Counted from the stretch's first letter, positions 45,659 through 56,945 are shown. The stretch is DNA of 64,000 bases from Petaurus breviceps papuanus (GCA_028583685.1 JAMXIF010000032.1:8578756-8642755), one strand, 5' to 3'. Notes: generated from the letters alone by a model not told the origin. Translations and numbers: made by a program.

Positions 45659-46925
45659 GTGTCTCCTTCCTCCCTCCTCTCCTTCATTCCTTCGTTCTTT
45701 TGTCCCTTCCTCTTTGGAGGGTGATTTACAGGAAAACACGGGCAAGGATCACACAGGATGAAAGGAGTGGGTAAAATGTGATGAAATCAGAGCAATAAAG
45801 AAGCAGGGCTGGATAGCAAGTGTGAATGCGGCTGGTCCAACCGGCGGGCGCTGTCTCAGCATCTTTCTTGGTTGATTGTTCTTTCCTGAAAGCCCATTTC
45901 CTAGAAGGAGAAGGACACACCTGCTGTTTACCCAGCAGTTTCAGCTGTCTTGTGCCCCAATGGCCTTGTGTCGGGGCTCTTCTTTTGCTGTGCTGATACA
46001 TGAGCACAGAACAAATACTCCTTGATCCCAGCAGAACAGAAAGTAAAAGTATTAACAGCCATTTACTGTTTCCCCACCTACCCCCAGGCCCAGACTCCAG
46101 CAGCAACCATGCCAAAGGATATCTGAGCCACTGTCCAGCCCAGCCAGCCCTTGAGAGGACATCGAGCCCCTTTCCAAAGAAGATAGAGCTAATGTTTCCT
46201 TGGATGCTCTGCTTTTTCCATTGGCACCTTCTCCCAGCCTGACCATCCTTCAGTGAGAACAAAGTTATTCTTGGGGACCAGTCATTGAGATAACTGGTGT
46301 TCCGCTGTGCTGAGAGGAGAGTGAGCAGGACTAACGAATCTGAAAAAAAAACCCATTCCATCCTCTAGCGTAGATCTAGGCCTGGGCTGCCCCTGTTGTT
46401 TTGTCTTGGACAGTCAACTTCCTGCTGGCTACCTGTGGTTTATGACACGTTCCTGCCAACTTTCTCAGGCCTAGTTTTAACTTCTAAATTCTGATCTGCT
46501 TTAAATGAGACCTCTAAAGAAGGTGATCCAAACATCCTCCTAACTCACGGAGAACAGAAAACTTGTTTCTTTCAAACTGGAAAACAATTCCTTGTGCCTT
46601 CTGAGTCCTCTGTAACAGCAGTTCTACAAGAATGTAATCCAAAAGAGAGGTGCCAAGAAGCTATGAGGCAGAATTCAAGTTGTCTCTAGCACCCCAAGCA
46701 TCATTAGAAGCATCACGAAAACCTCACCTCTGCCCAAGGACCAAAACCCAGGTAAGTCCCAAGATTGTGACTTGGGACTCTTGACTGTGATCTGAAGAAA
46801 GTGAAGAAAGTTGTATCTGCACAATGAAGCCTGAGTCTGAGACCATGAGTGAAGATTAACTATTCTTCGAGGACCTGACTTCCTGTGAGGTCCTATCATC
46901 AACACCTCTCAGCTACAGTTGGTTG
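45659..46925. other. Intergenic, unique
   Basis: No supported gene. A 211-codon minus-strand ORF (45726-46361) has low-complexity, unrecognised text and no splice or initiation context that I trust. Confidence 0.45.
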
Positions 46926-48486
46926 AAAAATTAAAGGACAGTAGAGGGGAACAGGGGAGGGGAAGTTATTAGATATCTCTCCAAAGGAAACATAACAGCT
47001 CACCTCCAGGCCTTGCTGTACCAGATCTCAAACTATTATAAAGCAGTAAACACCAAAACAATCAGGTACACTTATTAGGCACCCAATACATAGTAGGAAA
47101 TGACCAAAGTGATCTGGTGTTTAATAAACCCAAAGATCCAAACTTTTGGGACTAGAAGGCACTATTTCATGAATATTGCTGGAAACACTAGAAAACAGCT
47201 CGGCAGAAACTCCAGATCAACATCTTACACTAAGATAAGGTCAAAGTACACACATGATTCTGACATAAAGGGTTTTGATACCATAAGTAAATTAGAAGAG
47301 CATGGAATGGTTTATCTGTCAGATCTATGGAGAAAGGAAGAATTTACGACCAGACAAGAGATAGAGAGCATTATGAGATGGAAAATAGTTGGTTTTGATT
47401 ATATTAATTTTTTTTACAAAAGTTTTTGTACAGACAAAACCACTGCAGCCAAGATTAGAGAGAAAGCAGAAAGTTAGAGAAAAAAATTTTTTTACAGCAA
47501 GTATCTCTGATAAAGGCCTCTTTTCTCAAATATATAGAGAACTGAGTCAAATGTATAAGAATATAAGTCATTCCCCAATTGATGTGTACAAACAGATGAT
47601 TTTCAGACAAAGAAATCAAAGCTATCTATAGTCATATGAAGAAATGCTCTAAACCATTATTGATTAGAGAAATGCAAATTAAAACAACTCTGAGGTAACA
47701 CATCACAACTCTCAGATTGGCTAATGGGACAGAAAAGCAAAATGACAAATGTTGGAGGGAATGTGGGAAAAACAGGACATTAATGAGCTGTTGGTGGAGT
47801 TGTGAACTGATATGACCATTCTGGAGAACAATTTGAAACCATGCTCAAAGGGCTATAAAATTGTGCATGCCCTTTGACCCAGCACTACTAGATCTATATC
47901 TTCAAGAGATCAAAGAAAAAGGAAAATAACCTATTTGTAAAAAAAAAAAATTTATAGCAATTCTTTTTCTGGTGGCAATGAATTGGAATTTCAGGGGTTG
48001 CCTATTAATTGGGGAGTGGCTGAACAAGTTATTGTATGTGATTCTAATGGAATACTATTGTGCTATAATAATGATGAGCAAGATGATTTCAGAAAAACCT
48101 GGGAAGACTTACATGAACTTATGAAGAGTGAAAGGAACAGCACCAGGAGAACACTGCAAAACTGATCAAAAAGGGATCAACTGTGACTAACTTAGCCATT
48201 CTCAGCAATACTGTGATCCAAGGCAATTCCAAAGGACTCATGAAGAAAAAGTCAGAATGCAGATCAAAGCATGCTATTTTCCACTCCCTTTATTTTTCTC
48301 ACCTTTTTTTTGAGTCTGTGTTTTCTTTTACAACATGACCAATCTGAAAATATGTCTGGCATGATTACATATGTATAACCTATATCAAATGGCTTACTAT
48401 CTCAGGAAAGGGAGAGGGGAGAGAGGGAGGGAGGGAGAGAATTTGGAAGTCAAAAATTTTTAAATGAATGTTGAAAATATTTTTTT
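46926..48486 (+). mobile_element. L1 3' end with ORF2 C-terminal remnant
   Basis: Frames give 'HLQALLYQISNYYKAVNT'-like text, then FDTISKLEEHGMVYLSDLWR and WGVAEQ...DSNGILLCYNN. These are in the order of the L1 ORF2 C-terminal region ('LPDFKLYYKA' to 'MEYYAAIKN' in human L1). The 3' UTR with 'gagaatttggaagtcaaaaa' and 'tgaatgttgaaaatattttt' follows. It is 5'-truncated and the frame is interrupted several times. Confidence 0.82.
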
Positions 48487-48652
48487 AGGGGCAGCTAGAT
48501 TGCGCAGTGAATAGAGCATCAGTCATGAAGTTAGGAGAACTTGAGTTCAAATCCGACCTCAGACACTTAACACTTACTAGCTGTGTGACCTTGGACAAGT
48601 CATTTAACCCTAATTGCCCTGCCTTCTCCCCCTCTAAAAAAAAAAAGAAAGA
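48487..48652 (+). mobile_element. Marsupial tRNA-headed SINE at the L1 tail
   Basis: 'ggggcagctagattgcgcag', 'gagttcaaatccgacctcag' and 'acaagtcatttaaccctaat', with an A-rich tail including (aaag)n. It sits directly in the L1 3' terminus. Confidence 0.88.
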
Positions 48653-48669
48653 AAGAAAACAGAAATTTT

Positions 48670-48880
48670 TTAAACCAACTCACATTACTTTACGTTTTAC
48701 GGAGTGTTTTCTTCACAATTACCCTGTGCATAGGTAATACCATAATTCTTAGCTTCATTTTGCTGTGAAGAAACTACACTTAGAGAAGTCAAGTGACTTG
48801 GTGAGCCTAAAGCAAGTGTCAGAGCTAGGATTTAAAGTTTGGTCTCCTGACCAGAAAGCCCTATTTTTCTAATACTCGAA
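48670..48880 (-). repeat. MIR, antisense
   Basis: 'gtcaagtgacttggtgagcc' and 'tgtcagagctaggatttaaa'. Confidence 0.6.
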
Positions 48881-49069
48881 GACATTCCCTACCCTTGGCT
48901 TTCACTTTGTTCCTACACATGACTACAATCAACAGTGACCCTCCTTCACCCCTGCCAAGACAAAACCTTTAATCAGGGTCCAGCAACCATTTTCTCAACG
49001 AGGGTTAATTAGGGAGTAGGGAGGTTTGGAGGAGGAAGTCAGAGAGGGCACTCTGCAGACTTCCTTTGC

Positions 49070-49215
49070 AGTCTAGCACAGCTTCAGAGCCATAGCTCTG
49101 CCCCAGGTCACCTGTCTACTGTACTTGTCTAGGCCTTGGGGTTCTTATCTGTACCACTAGAAATGAGGCTAGGTGATCACTGAAGTCTCGTCTAGCACCG
49201 ACATTCTACAAATCT
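49070..49215 (+). repeat. MIR
   Basis: 'gccccaggtcacctgtctac' and 'aggctaggtgatcactgaag'. Confidence 0.45.
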
Positions 49216-49259
49216 ATTTGATACTCAAAGATGTCATTTAATTTCAGAAACTCTGAAAC

Positions 49260-49900
49260 CTCGAGATGCCTTTGACTTGAAAGGCTACAAGCCAAGACCA
49301 AAGTGAGGCAGGGAGTGTCGGTGCATGATTTTCTGTTTGCAGATGATTGCATACTCAGGGCAGCCTCTGAAGCCGAGATGTAACAAGGTATGGATCAGTT
49401 CTCTGCTGCTTGTGCTACTTTTGGCCTAACAATGAACACCAAGAAAACACAGGAGCTCCATCAGCCACCACCACATACGTGGAACCATCAGTTACAGCAA
49501 ACGGAGACGTTTTCAATGCTCATGGTAAGTCCACTCACCTTGGCAGTGCACTTTCCAGAGATGTGCACGTTGGTAATGAGGTTGCCACACTCATTGCCAG
49601 AGCTAGCTGAGTATTTGGGAGGCTGTGAAAGAAAGTATGGGAGAGAAGAGATATTGGACTGACTATCAAACTGAAGGTCTAGAGAGCCGTGCTGCTGACC
49701 TCATTGTGAAACCTGGACAGTCTGCCAGCTCCATGCCAGGAAACTGAATCACTTCCATTTGAATTATCTCAGGACGATCACCTGGCAGGATAAGGTACCA
49801 GACACTGAGGTCCTAACTCAAACTAAACTGCCAAGCATTCGAACTCTGCTCCAGGGAGGGCATCGCCAATGGACTGGCAGGTTACCTCCCAGTTGTGGGA
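49260..49900 (+). mobile_element. Non-LTR retrotransposon reverse transcriptase remnant (FADD motif)
   Basis: The frame through 49336-49347 reads FADDCILRAASEAEM, matching the YADD/FADD catalytic box of reverse transcriptases. It continues, after a stop at 49381 and a frame change, with QFSAACATFGLTMNTKKTQE. Next come STHLGSALSRDVHVGNEVAT and, further on, WQDKVPDTEVLTQTKLPSI. This order (FADD, 'FGLTI..KKTE', 'YLGS.LSR', 'WQD..PDTEVL') is that of an RTE/CR1-type LINE with an endonuclease-RT ORF. It differs from the L1 and BovB ORF2 text that I know. The remnant is broken by stops and shifts and cannot be active. Confidence 0.75.
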
Positions 49901-49904
49901 TGGA

Positions 49905-50030
49905 TGAAAAAAATGTAGCATATAAATGCAATGGAAATATCATTATGCCACAAGAAATGATGATTGCAAGAGACTCAGAAATATGTGGGAATACTTCTGA
50001 ACTGATGCTAAGCAAACCCAGGAAAATGGC
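49905..50030 (+). repeat. L1 ORF2-end fragment
   Basis: 'atggaaatatcattatgcca' and 'gaactgatgctaagcaaacc' resemble the 'GILLCYKK...DLHELM' part of L1 copies in this window. Short and diverged. Confidence 0.5.
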
Positions 50031-50659
50031 CTACTTTTTCTCTTTTGGTACAAATGTGCCTACATCTTCCCATCCCCAAAGGACCTTCACTACATTCTTT
50101 CGTCCTTTCCAGCCACCTTTTTTATTTCTCCTCCCTTCTGTGCCTCTTGGCCTGCTCTCACTTCTCAGCCCTAATCTCCTTAGTCTCAGACTATTGCAAT
50201 AGCCTGCTAGGTTTGTCTGCCATAACTCTCTCTACTCTTCCTCTACTCAGCCATCAGAATTATTTCCCTAAAGCTCAAGTCTGACCATGCTATCTGTCCT
50301 CCCCCCAAGCCAGTATCTCCCTGTTATCTCCAAAGTCAAATATAAAATCTTTTTTTTGGGGGGGGGGCATTTAAAACCCTTGGTGACCTAGCTCCTCCCC
50401 CCCTTTCCATACCATATGCTTTTCCCTCCTCCCCTGCCTCTATTCATATTCTTAGATCCAGTTTCAGTGGCTTCCTTGCTGTTCCTCAAACAAAACATTC
50501 CATCTCGAGTCTCCAGTCATTTTCACTGGCTGTCCCCTGTCTGGAATTCTTTTTCACCCTGTCCCTGCCTCTTAGCTTCCCTGGTTTCCTTCAAATCCCA
50601 GCTAAAAGACTTTGCAATCCCTCTTAATTCTCATGGTCTCCCTCTGTTGATTACTTATC

Positions 50660-50805
50660 CCCTATCTATTTATTATGTATTATAATTTTAATATATATTT
50701 ATTTTAAATTTTATTTGTATTTATAAATATATAAATATTTATATATAATTTTAATATGTTTGTATATTATTACTTATTCTATATATAATTTGATTGTAAG
50801 TAATA
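50660..50805. repeat. AT-rich low-complexity expansion
   Basis: Nearly pure A/T with tatttata, aatatata and similar units, inside the L2 copy. Confidence 0.85.
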
Positions 50806-50811
50806 GTTTTC

Positions 50812-50997
50812 CTGGGTGTGCAATGAATAAGTGAGTGCCAGACCTAGAGTTAGGAAGACCTGAGACACTTATAACTGTGTGACCCTAGACAAGTCCCTTA
50901 ACCTTGTTTGCTTCAGTTCCTCATCTGGAAGGAAATAACAAACCACTCCAGTATCTTTGCCAAGTGGGGTCATGAAGAGTTGGGCATGGCTGAGCAA
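50812..50997 (+). mobile_element. RTE-tailed SINE
   Basis: 'gttaggaagacctgagacac' and 'gtgaccctagacaagtccct', then the tail 'aacaaaccactccagtatct' and 'gtcatgaagagttgggcatg'. Confidence 0.85.
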
Positions 50998-51272
50998 TGC
51001 TAGTTGCTTTCTTGTTGTCTCTCCCGTTAGATTGTAAACTCTTTGAGGACAGGGACTGTTCTTTGCCTTCCTTTGTACAGCACATGATTGGTTGGCTGTT
51101 GTCTTTTGTCTTAAAGAGAACCAGAATGACATTACTATGTTGGGATCAAGGTACAACGTGTCTCAGTGTGACTGATCAGCCCAAAAGGCTCTACAACAGG
51201 TCAGGTATAAGTAGTCCATGTGAACATTTGGAATGGAGTTGACTCTAAATTTGCACATCTCAAATTTCTTTT

Positions 51273-51303
<31 letters not shown>

Positions 51304-51456
51304 GGGGGGGTGGGGGGATGCAAGGTAATTGGGATTAAGTGACTTGCCCAAGGTCATACAGCTAGTAAGAGTGTCAAGTGTCTGAGGCCATATTTGAACT
51401 CGGGCCTTCGTGACTCCAGGACCACTGCTCTATTCACTGTGCCACCTGGCTGCCCC
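51273..51456 (-). mobile_element. Marsupial SINE with a T-G homopolymer tract
   Basis: Antisense SINE ('gggattaagtgacttgccca', ending 'gtgccacctggctgcccc'). A perfect 13-bp duplication tcaaatttctttt flanks it (51260-51272 and 51457-51469). Its tail region on the + strand is a T run followed by 28 uninterrupted G (51283-51310), where an A tail would be expected. Confidence 0.9.
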
Positions 51457-51679
51457 TCAAATTTCTTTTAAGCTACTGCAGTTCTGTTTTGCTCTTAGAG
51501 CACAGTCCCTTCTTTGTTGTAGACATGCCATGCTGGGTGATCCTTTGCTCATGTCTCAAATTGATTCCAGAGTTCTTCCAGAGTTCTTCAGAGAGACCTT
51601 GAGAATGTCATTGTATCGCTTCTTCTGACCTCCATGGGAGTGCTTACCTTGTGTGAGTTCTCTGTAAATGTTTATTGAC

Positions 51680-52192
51680 TTACTGGTTCACTCTGTGTGC
51701 CTCAAGTCTCTCCCTACTTCAGTCCATCCTCTTCTCAAATATCAAAAGCACAGATCTGACTAAACTCCTGGGGCTCCCTGTGATCTCCCTCTCCCTGGCT
51801 TTTCAAACTTCACATAAACTGGCTCCTTCCCATCTTTTCAGTCCTCTTACACTTCTCTCCCCTCCATATATTCTTTGGTCCAGTGACACTGGCCTCCTGG
51901 GTGTTCTTCTAGTGAGATACTCTATCTCCTGACTTTGGGAATTTTCAATGGATGTTTCCCAAGTCTGGAGCTCTTTTCCTTCCATATCTTTACCTTCTAC
52001 GGTTCCCTGATTTCTTTCAAGTCTCTACTAAAGTCCCATCTTTTTTCACAAAGCCTTTCCCATAGTTTGTACGTAGTTATTGGTGCCATTAGACTAAACT
52101 TCTTGAGACCAGGGCCTGTGTATTTTCCTTTCTTTGCATCCCTACCGTGTTTGGTACATAATAGGTGATTAATAAATGCTTGTTGATTTGGG
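51680..52192 (+). repeat. L2 LINE 3' region
   Basis: 'aagcacagatctgactaaac', 'atttctttcaagtctctact', 'cttcttgagaccagggcctg' and 'gattaataaatgcttgttga'. Confidence 0.85.
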
Positions 52193-52360
52193 GCAGAGAG
52201 ATGGGGAGTGGAGTAATACATGCGCTGCCAACAGTCATTTTGTTGTTCAAGTTTTGCTGAACTTTTTCTTGGTTACAAAGGAGAACTCTATGCGAAGACG
52301 TATATTCAGCAATTATTGTGGTGCTAAAAATGTGAATAAAACTTAAAAAAATAACAAGGA
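52193..52360 (+). repeat. Short unnamed 3'-end-like repeat
   Basis: 'catgcgctgccaacagtcat', 'ttgttgttcaagttttgctg' and an A/T-rich end ('gaataaaacttaaaaaaata') resemble the tail of a marsupial LINE-type repeat. Low confidence. Confidence 0.35.
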
Positions 52361-52589
52361 AGAGAAAAAATATTTTGACAAATGCATTCACAAATATAGA
52401 TTCCCTTTACCTGTCTCCCCTCACTCAGAAAAGGAAGGAAATCCCTAATTTGGTATCTTCTTTCCAAAGCATGTTCTGGGGGATCTGACTTCACATTTCC
52501 TGTCTTTACCATATCCAGACTCCAAGCAGGTGGGCAGTTTGGTCATGTCCTGTAGAGAGCAGCAAGATCCTATCTATCCCCTTCACCAG

Positions 52590-52705
52590 GTGGTGTGGTG
52601 TCCTGTGAAGGAGGGCACCAGCCTTGGAGCAGAAATCCTAATTCCCAATCTTAGTTGTGCCATTTAACAGCTGTCTGACCCTAAGCATATCCTAACCTCT
52701 CCAGA
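52590..52705 (+). repeat. MIR fragment
   Basis: 'gggcaccagccttggagcag' and 'ttgtgccatttaacagctgt'. Confidence 0.6.
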
Positions 52706-52717
52706 CCATCTTAGGCT

Positions 52718-52960
52718 ACTCTGTGGTGCTCAACTTGGAGTCAGGGAGACCCGAGTCAACATCCTGCCTCAGACACTTACTAACTTTAGTCCTGGGCAAG
52801 TCACAACCTCTCTGAGGCTCAGTGTCATCTGTAAAATGGGGCTAATAATAGCGCCTACTTTATAGAGTTGTTTATGGTCATTAAATGAGATGGTTTGTGC
52901 AGAATTTCGTAAACCTTAAAATGCTCTCTAGAGGCTGGTCTTTATTATCACTGCCATACT
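52718..52960 (+). repeat. CORE-SINE
   Basis: 'cttggagtcagggagacccg', 'tcatctgtaaaatggggcta' and 'gttgtttatggtcattaaat'. Confidence 0.78.
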
Positions 52961-54019
52961 TGGAGTGAAAGTAGAGGACTGAAGGATCTCTAGCTCTAAA
53001 AATCTGTGAGTTTAGAAGATCATCCTGGTCTGTATTGATGAAGGGCCTCCTTCTGGCTGGGGAGCTCCCTATAAGAGACCCAACTCTCCTGGGGGCTGAG
53101 GCTGAGGAGTCGATGTGCTGGGTCAGCTCCAGACTCATCCATTGAAAAATAGCCCAGTGGCTGACCGTTCTTCCCAGACTCGGCCATTGTCCTCCTCTCT
53201 TCAGAATACCCCAAGGATGTGGTTAATTGTGCTGAGTGAAGGCTGCCAATGGAGGGAGATGGGGCAGATTGCTATGTGTGTGAAACTGAAGAAAAGTGAG
53301 TGGGATTTAAACTGACTTCAAATTTTATGTGATTAAGTCTGTGAAGCCACCATGGTCACATCAGAAGCCCTCATTTTAAGCCATAACGCAGGGTTAGAAT
53401 GTAATTGGTTTGGGTAGAGAATTAAGGTATTGTATACTTGTTCCAAGGCAAAACTTCTCCAGAGTTTTTCCAAACAAATCACTTAGTTTGTCTTTTTCTC
53501 TCTTTCCATAAATACCAGGACCCATTCAATGCTAGCCTTTTGGACCAGAAGCCTTCAGCCCAAACAGGGAATGACTGATAAATAAATACCCAGACCTCAA
53601 TTCCATAGGACTCTTAGCAGCCCCTGTGTTTAGACTTTTCTGACCTACTCAAGTTGATGACTCCTGAAATTTTTTTCTATTCCAGAGAAAAGCACACGTT
53701 CCCTAACATCTACCAGCCGTCTAGTTGTTGGGCTATGTCTGAATAGAGCTGTCTTGGAGGGAGCTTCATCCAGTAAAGGAGGTCTTTCTGTACAATGGCT
53801 TGGGCTTCTAGAAATCTAGCTTACATTTGACTCAGAGATCTACCTGACCTGAATGGAAGGGGCGAGGACCGAAGCAGCAGAGAGCAGCATATGGAAGCAT
53901 GCAGGGAAAGTAGCAATTCTCTGACTTCTGCATTTAGTGCACATGTTGACTGGTTCCTCTTCCCTCTGAGTCACAGGCAGGTTGCTAAATGTCACACCAA
54001 CTCTTAGAGGTTTTTCTGG
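52961..54019. other. Intergenic, unique
   Basis: No supported gene or repeat. Confidence 0.5.
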
Positions 54020-54232
54020 CCACATGAAGGTCCTGGAATCGCACTGAAAGCAAAGCTTATGGAGCCCTATAGGTCTGATATGGGGGTAGGTGGGGGCCTT
54101 ACTGAAGTCTCAGAACCCACGGCTCAGAATCTCTTCTTCCCTTCATCCCCTCATGGTCCCCTCTGTATTGGAGCTGAATGGACCTGGTGTGTTTCTCTCA
54201 CCTCCCAGACTCATACACCTCAGATGTCTTAT
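54020..54232 (+). repeat. Unnamed ~215-bp repeat, copy 1 of an inverted pair
   Basis: Starts 'ccacatgaaggtcctggaat', ends 'acctcagatgtcttatatt'. Its reverse complement recurs at 55511-55729, with shared blocks 'ggtgggggccttactgaagt' and 'tctgtattggagctgaatgg'. I estimate roughly 88-90% identity by eye. It has no A tail, no terminal inverted repeats and no obvious ORF. Confidence 0.8.
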
Positions 54233-54334
54233 ATTGGGAATGTAGATGGCTTTATAAACCCTGCCCTTTTACTCCATTCTTCTCTGAGTTTGGAGACCAG
54301 GTACCTGATGAGGCCTTCTTAATTATAAACTTGG

Positions 54335-54650
54335 TCTAGATCAGGGGGAGGACAGCAGGAAAGACAGATGCTGTTAAAAAGAAATACAGTCTTACATGCA
54401 ACCAGGAAATAAGATACACCAGCAAGGGGGTATAGAAATCCATCTTGCCTTAACAGAAAGTAAGGGGGGTTTGGGGGAGGGGGGAATATAAGAGAAGGCA
54501 GACTGGGGGAAGGGGTATTCCGTATGCTTGCCACCTTGGGGTGGGGGATAGGGGAGAGACAGAGAGAAAATCTGTAACTCAAAATCTTGTGGAAATGAAT
54601 GTTGAAAACTAAAAAAAATAAACAAATTCTTATTTTTTAAAAAAGAGAAA
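54335..54650 (+). repeat. L1/HAL1 3' end fragment
   Basis: 'gggtatagaaatccatcttg', 'gagagaaaatctgtaactca' and 'atgaatgttgaaaactaaaa' match the 3' portion seen (antisense) in the HAL1-like element at 34.4-37.3 kb. Confidence 0.65.
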
Positions 54651-54659
54651 TACAATCAT

Positions 54660-54935
54660 TTTTATATTCCCAGCACTTAGAACAGTGCCTGGCACATAGC
54701 AATACTTTATGCCTAATAAATACTTTGTGATTGATTGATTGATTACAGTTGCAGAGCTTTTCCCCAAAGCCTTTTTCTAGGGAATTCAAAACACTTTGAA
54801 TACTCAACTCTTCTCTTCCTTACAACATTCTGCAGATGCCTATCTGGCCTGCACCTAGCCATTCACATGATTCTTCCATTAAGTGGAAATTCCTTGAGGG
54901 CAGGAATGCTTTTTGCCTTCCTTATCTTAGATGAA
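54660..54935 (+). repeat. L2 3'-end pieces
   Basis: 'cagcacttagaacagtgcct' with (gatt)n at the end (to about 54745), then another L2-like block with 'agtggaaattccttgagggc' (about 54780-54935). Confidence 0.65.
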
Positions 54936-55425
54936 TCACATGCCTCCCCAAAACTGGCACATAAACCACCCATCTTTCCCTTTGCCAGTCATTTTTCACC
55001 TACTCTGGGAGAAAAGGGTGGGGTGAGAAAAACCCCTGCCAATGAGAACATACACATGCTTTGTGGGCCTTGTTGGGGTGATCTAAGCAGGCTCGGTTCT
55101 ATTCTGGCTCTGATTCACTGCTTGAACTAGGCCAGACCCCTTCCCTTGTAGCGTCGGGGTTCTCAGCCACAGGAGCCGGGGAGCAGGCCGCCCTCACACG
55201 TGCACATGGGAGCAGTTCTTTGAGATCACAAGAACCCAGAGCAACCCATTTAAACACTTTCACGAAGTGACTGGCAAATAGAAAATGGAAGTGAGTAGGC
55301 ACCACCCTACAAACCCTACTGGCAAGAGGGAAACCTGAGCCTTCACAGAGATTTTCTGGCTGCCAAAGGGGTGGGCAGAGGGATCACCTTCTTAAGTCTG
55401 TCCACTGAGCCACTTGGGGGAGAAG
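54936..55425. other. Intergenic, unique
   Basis: No supported gene or repeat. A short CpG-bearing segment lies at 55150-55205. Confidence 0.45.
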
Positions 55426-55429
55426 AAAA

Positions 55430-55875
55430 GGAAGGGAATAAACATGTATTAAACGCTAGGTACATTATGTGACAGACAGCATTTTACAAATATCTCATTT
55501 GATCTTTAAAATATAAGACATCTGAGGTGTATAGGTCCAGGGGTGAGAAGAACACACCTGGTCCATTCAGCTCCAATACAGAGGGGGCCATGAGGGGATG
55601 AAGAGAAGAAAGGAGTCTGAGCTGTAGGTTCTGAGACTTCAGTAAGGCCCCCACCTACCCGCTTATCAGACCTACAGGACTCCATAAGGTTTGCTTTCAG
55701 TCCAATTCCAGGAGCTTCATGTGGCTAGAAGGGAGGTACTATTATGATCCCCATTTTACAGTTGAGGAAACTGAGTCAGAGATTGGGTCACATAGGAAAG
55801 TAAATATCTGAGTTCAGTTTTGAACTCAAGTCTTTCTGACTCCAGGACTAATGCTCTATCCACAGTACCACCAAG
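55430..55875 (-). repeat. MIR/CORE-SINE, antisense, split by the unnamed repeat
   Basis: Left part 'acaaatatctcatttgatct' and right part 'gggaggtactattatgatcc', 'cagttgaggaaactgagtca' are continuous in the family. The unnamed repeat at 55511-55729 is between them. Confidence 0.8.
55511..55729 (-). repeat. Unnamed ~215-bp repeat, copy 2 of an inverted pair
   Basis: Reverse-complement counterpart of 54020-54232. It sits as a discrete insertion within a MIR-type SINE, which shows that the unit is mobile or duplicated and gives its approximate boundaries. Confidence 0.8.
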
Positions 55876-55879
55876 GGTG

Positions 55880-56525
55880 AGGAACCTATGGCCTTCTAGG
55901 TCCTCTAGGGTATGGCCTTTTGACTGAGTACAAGCTTTACAGAATAAACCCTTTTATAAGGGGCCACACGTAAGGACCTACAGGGCCATGTGTGACCTCA
56001 AAGGCACGGGTTCCCCACACCTGCACACTTTGAGGGGGTCAGAATATAAGAGGCCAATGCCCAAGTCCAGGGATGGAGACATGCTTCCTCAGTGATTCAC
56101 TTCCCATCTTGTGTTTCTGGCTCTTCACAACCTTGCCTTGTTTTGGGCTGTCTGGTTTCTGATTCTTTAGAGAAGAGGGGATGGGCACTTGGGCAGGGTA
56201 TCCCTGGGTGTGCCAGCAGGTTCTGGGGCATGCCTCACCTCTTCCCTTTCCCCTAAGAGAAAACCAATAATGACTGAGAAGGGGAACAAGGAAGGAAGCA
56301 GGATGTTCACAGATAGAGCCCCAGGGGGCCCAGTCCTCTTTGCCAGCTGCCCTATGACCTAGTTTTCCTGGACCTAACAAGGAAAAGACTCCTGTCTCTG
56401 AGATCATGCCCAGTGAAAATTCTAGGAACAAGCCAAAAAAAATGTAGTTGACATAGTGAAGGACATCCTTACCCACAGCTATTCCTTTGTCCCAGTCTCT
56501 ATTTTCTTATTCCCTAAAATTTGTA
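55880..56525. other. Intergenic, unique
   Basis: No supported gene. A 145-codon minus-strand ORF (56039-56476) has no recognisable domain. Confidence 0.45.
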
Positions 56526-56529
56526 TAAC

Positions 56530-56705
56530 TTTTTAAAAAATTTGCAAAACACTTTGCATATGTTAGTGCAGTTGTTTCTCACTACAACCCTATCAGGAAT
56601 CATCCCCATTTTACAGATGAGGAAACTGAAGCACAGAGTCACTTAGCTAGTAAGTGTTTGAGGCAGGATTCACACTCGAGGCTTCCTGATTCCTAGTCCG
56701 GATGT
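56530..56705 (-). repeat. MIR/CORE-SINE, antisense
   Basis: 'gcaaaacactttgcatatgt', 'cagatgaggaaactgaagca' and 'cttagctagtaagtgtttga'. Confidence 0.82.
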
Positions 56706-56794
56706 CTGTGCCCAATGTGTCCTCTGTTCCCTCCCAGGACCTCACAAGGCTGCTCTTTAACTCCTCGAACTTCTCATTTCCCTCATTCACCTAG

Positions 56795-56945
56795 GATCAT
56801 AGGCTGAGTCGAAAAGGACCTTAGAAGCCAGAAACTGAGGCCCAGGTTAAGTACCTTGCCTAAGATCACCAAGGTAGTCAGTGACAGAACTGGGATTCGA
56901 ACCCAGGACCTTTGACTCCAAATCTAGAACTCTTTCCCTTGTATC
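56795..56945 (-). repeat. MIR, antisense
   Basis: 'gaaactgaggcccaggttaa' and 'cagaactgggattcgaaccc'. Confidence 0.82.

Larger units (their letters stand above)
50090..51080 (+). repeat. L2 LINE 3' region with insertions
   Basis: 'cagactattgcaatagcctg', 'tgacctagctcctccccccc' and 'tggtttccttcaaatcccag' lead to 'tagattgtaaactctttgag'. A T/G tract (about 50350-50367), an AT-rich expansion (about 50660-50805) and an RTE-tailed SINE interrupt it. Confidence 0.8.

Noticed and set aside
45726-46361. 211-codon minus-strand ORF
   Set aside because: No recognisable domain, no splice or promoter context and random-looking composition; chance ORF in GC-richer DNA.
46926-48486. Possible retroviral origin for the long degenerate ORF text
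   Set aside because: The order of motifs and the 3' UTR match an L1 ORF2 end, and there are no LTRs around it.
56039-56476. 145-codon minus-strand ORF
   Set aside because: No known domain and no supporting signals; single chance ORF.
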